A DNA stretch of 64,000 nt from NCBI RefSeq assembly GCF_051521505.1, contig NZ_CP150356.1, forward strand, positions 3,658,001-3,722,000, written 5' to 3'. Every line of letters begins with the position of its first letter. The stretch's first letter is position 1. Positions 24,470 through 32,400 of the stretch are shown here, piece by piece. A program made the translations under genes and the position numbers. Source of the stretch: Sorangium sp025924095 (lineage in GTDB: Bacteria; Myxococcota_A; Polyangia; Polyangiales; Polyangiaceae). A model generated the notes under the pieces. The model had not been told where the DNA came from and did no database searches. It worked only from the letters and a program-made list of their open reading frames with translations.

Positions 24470-25873
24470 TCAGCCGGCGCCGCCCGCGCCGCCGGCACCA
24501 GCGGCACCGCCGGCACCCCCGGTGCCACCCGCGCCGCCCGCACCAGCGGCGCCGCCGGCACCAGCGGCGCCGCCGGCACCAGCGGCACCGCCGGCACCCC
24601 CGGTGCCACCCGCGCCGCCGGCACCAGCGGCGCCGCCGGCACCAGCGGCGCCGCCGGCACCAGCGGCGCCGCCGGCACCAGCGGCGCCGCCGGCACCAGC
24701 GGCGCCGCCGGCACCGCCCGCACCGCCGGCGCCACCCGCGCCGCCCGTACCGCCGGCACCACCTTCACCGCCCGCGCCGCCCGTTCCCGAATTGCTCAGC
24801 GGGTATCTTTCGTCGAGGCACAGCCGGCCTTGAGGCGTCACCGTGCAGACCTCGCCTTCTTCCGTGCATTGCCTCTGGCCCCGCGGGCAAGCCGTCGGTC
24901 CGAAGTAGCAAAAACCGTTGCTGTCCAGCCCCGCGAACCCGCACGAGGCGTGCGGCATCGGGCAATCGCCGTGGCTCGTGCACGCCTTGGCGCAGACACC
25001 GGCGTCGCCGATGCCGGGATCCTCCGTCAGCGCGTAGGTGCACAGACCGCTCTCCAGCCCTCCGCAGTCCTCGTTCGCGACGTCCCCGCCGAGCGCGCAC
25101 AGCCCGGCGCAAACGGCGAGCGACGCGCTGAAGCGGATGCACCACCCCGCGCAGGGATCCGTGCCCTCGTTCCCGATCTCGCACGCTGAGCCCGCAGGGA
25201 GCCCGGCCGTCGGCTCGTCGACGCAAAGGTTCATCCGGGGGTCGCACACGCGGCCGGCGCACTGGCTGTCCGAGCCGCAGCCCGGCATGCACACGGTCAC
25301 ATCATCACCGATGCTGTCACAGCGAAGCTCCTCGCGGCCGTGGCACTTCGCCGGATCGAGCTCGTCGACGATGCTGACGAGCGGGGGCTCTCCCAACTGG
25401 CATCCCAGAAGGCAGACGCCTTCAAGGCACGCGCTGCCATCGCCCTCACAATCGCCGTCTACAGCGCACGACGTCGTGCAGTACCCGCCCGCCGGGCCTC
25501 CGCCGAAGAACTCGTTGCCCGATTCGGAGAGGCAAATGTCGCTCGCGCAGTCGGCGTCCACCTCGCACCGAGCGCCGAGCCCCCCATTCCCGCCGCCGTC
25601 GCCGCCACCGCCGTCGCCGCCGCCGTCGCCGCCGCTGCCGCCGTCACCCCTGCCGCCGTCACCGCTGCCGCCGTCACCGCCATTGCCGTCGACACCGTCG
25701 CCGTTGCCGCTGCCGCCGTCGCCGCCAGCACCCGAGCTGGCGCTCCCGGAAACGGAGCTCGTGCTCGGCGAGCTCCCTCCCGTGCCGTCGTCCGCGTCGT
25801 CAGAGCAACCGAGGAACCCTGTCGAAAAGGCGAGCGTGGTGAGCAAAACCGCCGAAACTGTTCGCGTTTTCAT
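24470..25873 (-). CDS. Cys-rich lipoprotein with GGAGGA-repeat tail
   Basis: The protein has 467 aa from ATG 25873 (preceded by GGGAGA). The lipoprotein signal is KTRTVSAVLLTTLAFSTGFLGC. A Gly/Asp/Ser linker of about 75 residues follows, then about 270 residues of disulfide-type repeats (GARCEVDADCASDICL, GYCTTSCAVDGDCEGDGSACLEGVCLLGC, CAKACTSHGDCPMPHASCGF), a pattern common in myxobacterial surface proteins. The last 100 residues are almost only Gly and Ala (GGAGGAAGA units) and stop at 24470. No enzymatic motif is present; probably an exposed surface or adhesion protein. The longer open frame upstream to 26626 is shadow. Confidence 0.85.
   Translation of the reverse strand: MKTRTVSAVLLTTLAFSTGFLGCSDDADDGTGGSSPSTSSVSGSASSGAGGDGGSGNGDGVDGNGGDGGSGDGGRGDGGSGGDGGGDGGGGDGGGNGGLGARCEVDADCASDICLSESGNEFFGGGPAGGYCTTSCAVDGDCEGDGSACLEGVCLLGCQLGEPPLVSIVDELDPAKCHGREELRCDSIGDDVTVCMPGCGSDSQCAGRVCDPRMNLCVDEPTAGLPAGSACEIGNEGTDPCAGWCIRFSASLAVCAGLCALGGDVANEDCGGLESGLCTYALTEDPGIGDAGVCAKACTSHGDCPMPHASCGFAGLDSNGFCYFGPTACPRGQRQCTEEGEVCTVTPQGRLCLDERYPLSNSGTGGAGGEGGAGGTGGAGGAGGAGGAGGAAGAGGAAGAGGAAGAGGAAGAGGAAGAGGAGGTGGAGGAAGAGGAAGAGGAAGAGGAGGTGGAGGAAGAGGAGGAG
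24480..24780. repeat. GC-rich minisatellite encoding the Gly/Ala tail
   Basis: Tandem 9-bp and 18-bp units based on GCCGGCACCAGCGGCGCC fill about 300 bases, several in perfect succession around 24640-24715. The array lies within the 3' end of the Cys-rich lipoprotein gene and keeps its frame, since the units are multiples of 3. Confidence 0.85.
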
Positions 25874-26022
25874 CGATGTCTCCCGCGCCAGGAGGCCCTG
25901 CCCACAGCGGGCGCGCCCTCGACTGATCTCGAGACAGTAACGGAATCGGCGCGGCTCCAACATCGGCAAACGGCCCCGCGCCGTCTTCCGATGTCGCCGC
26001 CGGCGGGCGACCCGATCTCGCC

Positions 26023-27156
26023 TCAGAGCCGCACGAGCAGCCCTAGATACCCCGCGAACGTCGGCCTTCCCGCCGTGCCGAGCCGCTCGCCGCCCAGCGT
26101 CACGACGGCGCGGGGCTCGGCGAAGATCGCGTGCGCGTCCAGCAGGAGCGCCGCGCGCTCGGTGAGACGCAGCCCGGCGCCCCCGCCAAAGGTCGCGGCG
26201 ATCGACCAGACCTCGCCCGTGGCGCTCCGGAGCGGGGGCAGAGGGTCGCCGCTGATGAACAGGTGGAATCCGCCCAGGCCGGCCGAGAGCACCGGCGAGA
26301 CCGCGGTGCCCGTCTCCAGCGCCCACACGGCCTCCAGCAACGCCATCTCCTGCCGGACCGACACCGTGCCGAGCACGCCCTCCAGCGCCGGCCCCAGCGC
26401 CGGCCCCGCGAACGTCAGCCGCGCCGCGAGCCCCGCGGGCAGCGCGCCCCCGCCGCCGCCCGCGCCGGCCCCGTACGACAGGCGCAACGCCGGCCCCAGC
26501 GCCGGCCCGATGCCGTCCGCGCTCAGGAGCGCCACGAGCCCCGCCTCCACGCCGACGCCCGCGAGCATCCCGGCCCGCGCCGCCGCCGGATCCGCGCCGG
26601 CCTGCCGCCGCACGGGCGCCATCCACCGCCGCACGTCGTCAGGGACGGCGACGCGCTCGCCGCCCGCCGCGCCCTCGGGCGGCGCGCGAGTCGAGAGCAG
26701 GTTGGCCTCCAGGAGGCTCGCCTGCAGGAGCTCGACGGCGCGCACGGCCATCACCGAGGGGGCCGCGGCGCCGGACACCTCCACCGTGCGCACGACGGTC
26801 TTCTGCGTCACCCGGTCGACGATCCAGAGGTCCGCCGTGGCGCCCGCGCGGGAGCGGAAGATCGCCGCGGCCGCGAACGCGCCCTCGTCCTGCGCGGCGC
26901 GCTCCAGCGCGTCGCGCGCGTCGTGCGCGTCTCCCCGGCGCGCCCGCGGGACGCGCACCACCTCGAACCCCGCCGCGCCGAGCTCGGCCCGGAGCCGCGT
27001 GGCCGCCTCGCGGACCAGCGGGTCGTCCGCGTCGGCCTCGACGATCACGACCCGCGAGGCGGCCGCCGCGGCCTCCGGCGGGGGCGCGGCCTCGGCCCGC
27101 ATCGGGGCGAGCGCCGGGGCGAGCAAGAGCCAGGTCAGAAGAGAAAAGGAGCGCAC
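26023..27156 (-). CDS. Putative envelope protein downstream of ECF sigma/FecR
   Basis: The protein has 377 aa from GTG 27156 with a signal peptide (RSFSLLTWLLLAPALAPMRAEA). Residues about 35-150 resemble a small alpha/beta domain (VVIVEADADDPLVREAATRLRAELGAAGFEVV) like those that precede outer-membrane proteins in myxobacteria. The second half (about 185-377) alternates Gly/Ala-rich strands and ends GYLGLLVRL, suggesting a beta-barrel or beta-rich outer-membrane domain. It starts 44 bases after the FecR-like gene and is probably in the same operon. No specific family is recognised. Confidence 0.7.
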   Translation of the reverse strand: MRSFSLLTWLLLAPALAPMRAEAAPPPEAAAAASRVVIVEADADDPLVREAATRLRAELGAAGFEVVRVPRARRGDAHDARDALERAAQDEGAFAAAAIFRSRAGATADLWIVDRVTQKTVVRTVEVSGAAAPSVMAVRAVELLQASLLEANLLSTRAPPEGAAGGERVAVPDDVRRWMAPVRRQAGADPAAARAGMLAGVGVEAGLVALLSADGIGPALGPALRLSYGAGAGGGGGALPAGLAARLTFAGPALGPALEGVLGTVSVRQEMALLEAVWALETGTAVSPVLSAGLGGFHLFISGDPLPPLRSATGEVWSIAATFGGGAGLRLTERAALLLDAHAIFAEPRAVVTLGGERLGTAGRPTFAGYLGLLVRL

Positions 27157-27199
27157 TCGCCCAGGGCTTTATCAGATCGCGGGCGGGGGCGGCGACGCG

Positions 27200-28585
27200 T
27201 CACGGCTTCACGAGATCGCGCGCCACGGGCGCGTGCGCGCCGCGCGGGTGGCGCTTCAGGTAGAGCTCAGCCACCGGGCGCGCCGCCGACCGGCCGCCCG
27301 TGCGCTCGACAGCGACCATCTTGCGGCCGAGCGCCTCGGCCGCGAACGGGCCGCCCGGCGACTCGGCGAGGTACGCGTCGTACCAGGCCACCGCCGCCCC
27401 CGGTGAGCCGCCGTCGTCGACCATGCGCCCGAGCAGGAAGGCCGCCGCCTTCCCGTGGCTCGTCCCGGGGAACCGCTTGCGCGTCGCGGTGAGCGCGCGC
27501 TGCGCGACGTCGCCCCGCCGCGCGTACCGCGCCGCGTCCGCCAGCGCGACAAGGTCGTCGAGGGGGCCGTGATCGAGCACGCCGCCCAGGCCGCGCTGCT
27601 CCGCCTCGGCCAGGACCGACCGGAAATCCCCCGCCGCCACGCGCTTCGCCCAGCTCGGCGCCAGCGCCGCGCCGTCCGGCGCCGCCGCCGCGCCGTCCGG
27701 CGCCGCCGCCGAACCGTCCGGCGGAAGGCCCGCGGGCGCCCCTTCAGCCCGCGAGCCCTCCGGCCGTGCGGCCCCGGCGTCGCCTTCGTCGCCAGGTCCG
27801 GTGTTCCTGTCTCCGCCGGGCAGCGCCGCCCCCGCGGACGACGGCCCCTGCTGCGCCGGCCCCGCCGCGCTGGCCGCGTCGCCGCTCGAGATCTTCACGT
27901 CGCCCTCGCGCATCCGCGCCACGAGCCGCTGTCCGGCGCGGAGCGGCAGCCCGTCGGGCGCGAGCGGCCCGCGCACGGTCACGCTCCCCTCGTGCAGATC
28001 GACGCGCAGGGTGCCGTCGCCGCGCGTCCACGACACGTCGAACGCCGTGCCGGTGACCAGCACCGCGAACGGCCCCGCCTCGACCGACCAGCGCGCCTTC
28101 GGCCGCGGCGTCACGCGCAGCGACGCCCGGCCGTCCTCGAGCAGCATGCGCGCCCCGACCGCGTCGACCTCCGCCACGCGCAGCGCGCTGCCCGGCGAGA
28201 GCGCGACGGTGGTGCCGTCCGTGAAGCGCAGCCGCGCCTCCTCGCCCACCGCGGCGATGTAGCCGCCCGCGGCGCCGGGCGCGCCCTCGACGGCGTAGTC
28301 GAGCCGCCGCGACGGCCAGAGCGCGACGAGCGCGAGCGCGAGCGCCGCCGCGCCGGCGAGCGCGAAGCCCCACCGCGCCCGCCCCGCGGGCAGCGGCCAG
28401 AGCCCGAGGGAGCGCAGCCACGACGCGACGCGGCCCAGGTCGCCCTCGCGGCGGCGGGCGGCCCCGCGGCTCACCGCCTCGACGAAGCGGGCGCGCTCGG
28501 CGGCGTCGTGCGCCGCGTCGACGTCGGCGGGGAGGCCCTCCCGCGCGAGGTCGGCGAGCCGGCTCAACTTCTCCGCTTCATTCAT
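27200..28585 (-). CDS. FecR-like anti-sigma/sensor protein with C-terminal TPR-like region
   Basis: The protein has 461 aa from ATG 28585, preceded by GGAGGAGAGCACG and overlapping the stop of the sigma gene. The cytosolic N-terminus (about 1-75) could bind the sigma factor. One membrane segment (WGFALAGAAALALALVALW) is followed by a FecR domain (about 105-245: EARLRFTDGTTVALSPGSALRVAEV, GRASLRVTPRPKARWSVEAGPFAVLVTGTAFDV). A Pro/Ala linker and a helical TPR-like C-terminus (ARRGDVAQRALTATRKRFPGTSHGKAAAFLLGRM) come last. No TonB receptor is near, so an iron-citrate role is unlikely; it more probably transmits an envelope signal to the ECF factor. Confidence 0.85.
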   Translation of the reverse strand: MNEAEKLSRLADLAREGLPADVDAAHDAAERARFVEAVSRGAARRREGDLGRVASWLRSLGLWPLPAGRARWGFALAGAAALALALVALWPSRRLDYAVEGAPGAAGGYIAAVGEEARLRFTDGTTVALSPGSALRVAEVDAVGARMLLEDGRASLRVTPRPKARWSVEAGPFAVLVTGTAFDVSWTRGDGTLRVDLHEGSVTVRGPLAPDGLPLRAGQRLVARMREGDVKISSGDAASAAGPAQQGPSSAGAALPGGDRNTGPGDEGDAGAARPEGSRAEGAPAGLPPDGSAAAPDGAAAAPDGAALAPSWAKRVAAGDFRSVLAEAEQRGLGGVLDHGPLDDLVALADAARYARRGDVAQRALTATRKRFPGTSHGKAAAFLLGRMVDDGGSPGAAVAWYDAYLAESPGGPFAAEALGRKMVAVERTGGRSAARPVAELYLKRHPRGAHAPVARDLVKP

Positions 28586-29285
28586 CGTGCTCTCCTCCGC
28601 AGGCAAGGCTTCCGGGCGGATCGAGCGCTTGCGGGGCCTTCGTGAGGTAGGCCGAGAGCGCGGGATCGCGCTGCGCGGCGGTGAGGATCCGGTGAGAGGC
28701 GCGCGCGAGGTGGCGCTTCGTCGTGGCCAGGGAGCACCCGAGCGCGTCGGCGATCTCGGTGAGCTCGAGCCCCTCGATGAACCGCAGGACGAAGAGCGCC
28801 CGCGACCGGTCGTCCACCTTGTCGAGGATGTCGTAGAGCCGCGTGAGCGCGGCGCGCCCCTGCGGATCCTGCTGCGCGCCGCCGACGTCCGGGAGCTCGC
28901 CCGAGGGCGACAGCTGGAGCCAGCGGCGCAGGCGCCGGCGCCGCAGCTCGGCGCGCGCGACGCGCACCGCGATGCCGATGATGAAGCTCGAGAGCAGCGA
29001 CGGATCCCGCAGGTCCTTCGCCACGCGGAAGAAGCGCAGGAACGTGTCCTGCACGTGATCGTCGACCTCGTCGCCCGGCCCGAGGGTGCGCGTCAGGATC
29101 CGGCGCACGAGCGGCGCGAACCGCTGCCACACGACCGGCGCGGCGCCCGGGTGTCCCTGCGCCGCGGCGCGCGCCAGCGCCACGTCGTCGGTCGCGGACA
29201 GCGGCAGCGCCTGCACGCTCCCCCTTTGCGTGGAGGGCGCGACCGCTGTCAAGGGCGGGACGGTCGAGCGGCGCGTTCGGATCAC
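28578..29285 (-). CDS. ECF-type RNA polymerase sigma factor
   Basis: The protein has up to 235 aa; the start at 29285 is provisional because several in-frame starts exist and no ribosome binding site stands out. Region 2 is visible as VWQRFAPLVRRILTRTLGPGDEVDDHVQDTFLRFFRVAKDLRD, and region 4 as ARLTRLYDILDKVDDRSRALFVLRFIEGLELTEIADALGCSLATTKRHLARASHRI. The gene ends in a short overlap with the FecR-like gene, the normal order of a sigma/anti-sigma pair. It likely directs its own operon, including the envelope protein. Confidence 0.88.
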   Translation of the reverse strand: MIRTRRSTVPPLTAVAPSTQRGSVQALPLSATDDVALARAAAQGHPGAAPVVWQRFAPLVRRILTRTLGPGDEVDDHVQDTFLRFFRVAKDLRDPSLLSSFIIGIAVRVARAELRRRRLRRWLQLSPSGELPDVGGAQQDPQGRAALTRLYDILDKVDDRSRALFVLRFIEGLELTEIADALGCSLATTKRHLARASHRILTAAQRDPALSAYLTKAPQALDPPGSLACGGEHDE

Positions 29286-29390
29286 ACCCAGCAGTGCTCC
29301 CCGGGCGGGCTCCGCGGCTCAAGATTCAGCATGTGGACGGAGCGGCTCCGCCGCGACCTCCGGGGCCGCTCCGGCGCGACCGCGGGGCGC

Positions 29391-29420
29391 CGGGAGCAGC
29401 ACCTCCACGTCGAAGAGCCG
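29391..29420. repeat. 30-bp repeat, copy upstream of the STAS kinase
   Basis: The segment starting CGGGAGCAGCACCTCCACGT is identical to 34828-34857 in the same orientation. Read on the minus strand it encodes RLFDVEVLLP, as in the hypothetical protein at 34711-35073, so it appears to be a fragment copied from that gene. Confidence 0.75.
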
Positions 29421-29427
29421 CGACGCC

Positions 29428-29466
29428 GAACGCCGTCACGGAACGCCGTCACGGAACGCCGTCACG
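29428..29466 (+). repeat. Three tandem 13-bp repeats upstream of the STAS kinase
   Basis: GAACGCCGTCACG occurs three times without gaps (29428, 29441, 29454), ending 31 bases before the kinase start. It could bind a regulator or reflect replication slippage. Confidence 0.7.
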
Positions 29467-29497
29467 GAAGGTGTTGTATCGGCTGTAACCTGAACGC

Positions 29498-32400
29498 ATG
29501 ACGAAGCTCGGCGCGGTTCATGCCACCGGATCAGCGAGCCCGCTGCAGGGCTACGCCGTGGACGCCCTCCTCCACGAGGGGCCGATGAGCACCGTGCGCC
29601 GCGCGCGCCGCGCGTCGGACGGGCAGCCCGTCGTGCTGAAGGGACCGAGCGCCGGGCGGGCGTCGCCGCGCGCGATCGCGAGGCTCCGCCACGAGCAGGT
29701 GATCACGCGCGAGATCGCGCACCCGGGCGTCCTCCGCATCCTCGACGTCGAGGAGAGCGACGGGGGGCCCGTGCTCGTCCTGGAAGACTTCGGCGGGGCG
29801 TCGCTCGACATCGTCCTGCGGAGCGACAGGCTCGGTCTGGCCACGATCCTGCGGATCGGCATCCACGTCGCGGACGCCCTCGCGTCGCTGCACCACGCGG
29901 GCGTCATTCACAAGGACGTCAAGCCGCACAACCTCCTCGTCCGCCTCGATCCGCTGGTGGTCAAGCTCTCCGACTTCGGGATCGCAACGCGCCTGTCGCA
30001 GGAGGCGCCGCGGGCCGAGAGCCCCGACGCCGTGGAGGGGACCCTGGCGTACATTTCACCCGAGCAGACGGGCTGGATGAACCGCAGCCTCGACTGCCGG
30101 ACGGACCTCTACTCCCTGGGCGTCACCCTCTACGAGATGCTCACGGGCGCTCCCCCGTTCACAGCGCCGAGCGCCATGGAGCTCGTCCACTGTCACCTGG
30201 CCAGGACGCCGACGCCGCCGCACGCCGCGTCGGCCGAGATCCCGCGCGTCGTCTCCGATCTCGTCATGAAGCTCCTCTCCAAGGCCGCCGAGGATCGGTA
30301 TCCGTGCGCCGAGGCGCTGCGCGCCGATCTCGAGGAGTGCCTCCGGAGGTACGAGGCCGACGGCCGCGTCGAACCTTTCCCGCTCGGCGAGCGCGACGCG
30401 GGCGGCCGGCTCTGGCTGCCGGAGAAGCTCTACGGGCGCGACGCCGAGACGCAGGCGGTCGTGGCCGCGTGCGAGCGCGTGGCGGCCGGCGCCGTCGAGC
30501 TGTTCCTCATCTCCGGCCACGCCGGCGTCGGCAAGTCCGCCCTCGTCCGCGAGGTCTACAAGGTGCTCGCGCGGCGGCCCGGGTACTTCGTCTCGGGGAA
30601 GTTCGGCCAGCTCAAGCAGCGTACCCCCTACGCGGCCATCGCGCAGGCGTTCGGCGAGCTGTGCGAGCGCATACTGTCGGAGGGCGAGGCGTCCGTGGCG
30701 CGCTGGAAGGCCCGGCTGAGCGCCGCGCTCGGCTCGATGGGGCAGGTCGTCGTCGACGTCATCCCCGAGCTCGCGCGCCTCATCGGCCCCCAGCCCCCCG
30801 CGCAGCCGCTCGGGCCGAACGAGTCGAAGAACCGCTTCAGCCTGGCGTTCCAGACCTTCGTCCGCGCCGTGACGGAGGAGCACCTCCTCGTGCTCTTCAT
30901 CGACGATCTCCAGTGGGCCGACCCGGCCTCGCTGAAGCTCCTCGAGCTCCTGATGACCGATCCGGACGGCCGCGGGATGCTCGTGATCGGCGCCTACCGC
31001 GACCAGGAGGTCGACGACGCCCACCCGCTGGCGAGGCTCGTCCGCGACCTGCGGGCGGCGAACGCGCCCGTCTCCGATGTGTGGCTCGGGCCGCTCCAGC
31101 TCGCGGACATCCGCCGGCTCCTCGCCGACACCCTGCGCTGCCGCCTCGAGGACACGGACGCCTTCGCGGCGCTGATCCTGGAGAGGACCGCGGGCAACCC
31201 GTTCTTCATCCACCAGCTCCTGCACGCCCTCGCCGGCGAGGGGATCGTGCGCTTCGATCCGGCCGCGGGGGCGTGGGCGTGGAGCCTCGACCGCGCCCGG
31301 AGCGCGGAGGGCGCGGAGGGCGTCGTCGAGCTGATGGCCGCGAAGATCCGGCGGCTCGCGCCCGGCGCGCAGCGCGCCCTCCGGCTCGCCGCCTGCGTTG
31401 GCCACCGCTTCGACCTCAGGACGCTCGCGCTCGTCGCCGAGCAGCCCCCGGGCGAGGTGGCCGCGGCCCTCTGGGAGGCCCTGCGGGAGGGCCTCGTCGT
31501 ACCCCTCGATCCCGAGTACCGCTTCGTCCACGCCGGCGACGCGGCGGTCGCGGGCAGGCTGCTCGAGGACCCCTCGTTCCGCGTCTCGTACCGGTTCCTG
31601 CACGATCGCGTCCAGCAGGCGGCGTACGCGCTCATCGACGAGCCGGAGCGGAAGCGGCTGCACCACCGCATCGGCCGGCTGCTCGCGGCGAGCCTCGGCG
31701 AGGACCCGAGCGACGAGGAGCTGTTCGTCGTCGTCGGCCACCTGAACGTCGCCGCGGCCCTGAGCGAGGATCCGGCGGAGCGCGGCGAGCTCGTGCGGCT
31801 CAACCTGGCCGCGGGGCGGCGCGCGCAGGCGGCGACCGCGTACGACGCCGCGTTCGGCTACCTGAGCGCCGCGGCGTCCGCGCTCGGCCCGGATCCATGG
31901 GCCGGCGAGCCTGGCCTCGCCTTCGACGTCTTCGACATCCATGCCGCAAAGGCCGAGTGCGCGCACCTGAGCGGCCGCTGCGACGAGGCGGAGGCGCTCT
32001 TCGACACCCTCCTCGAGCGCGCCGCCTCGGACGTGGAGCGCGCGCGCGTTGACTGCCTGCGGATGGTCCTCTACAACGCGCAGCACCGCTGGGCGGACAC
32101 GCTCGCGGTGGCGCTCCAGGGCCTGCGCCGCTTCGGCATGGAGGTGCCCACCGAGGGCGAGGCGCTCGCCGCCGCGCTCGGCGCGGAGCTCGCCGAGGCC
32201 GAGCGCGGCTTCGCCGCCCGGCGGGGCGAGGACGTCGGCGCGGGCCCGGAGCTCGCCGATCCGCGCGTCAGGGCCGTGGTGGAGATGCTCGGCCACGGCT
32301 CGCCGTCGGCGTATTTCCTCAACCCGCCGCTGGCCCAGCTCCTCGCCGTCAGGATGACGAACCTGTCGCTCCGGCACGGGAGCTCGCCGATGGCCAGCGT

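Noticed and set aside
24480..24780. CRISPR array
   Set aside because: The repeats are contiguous 9/18-bp units within a coding frame, with no spacers.
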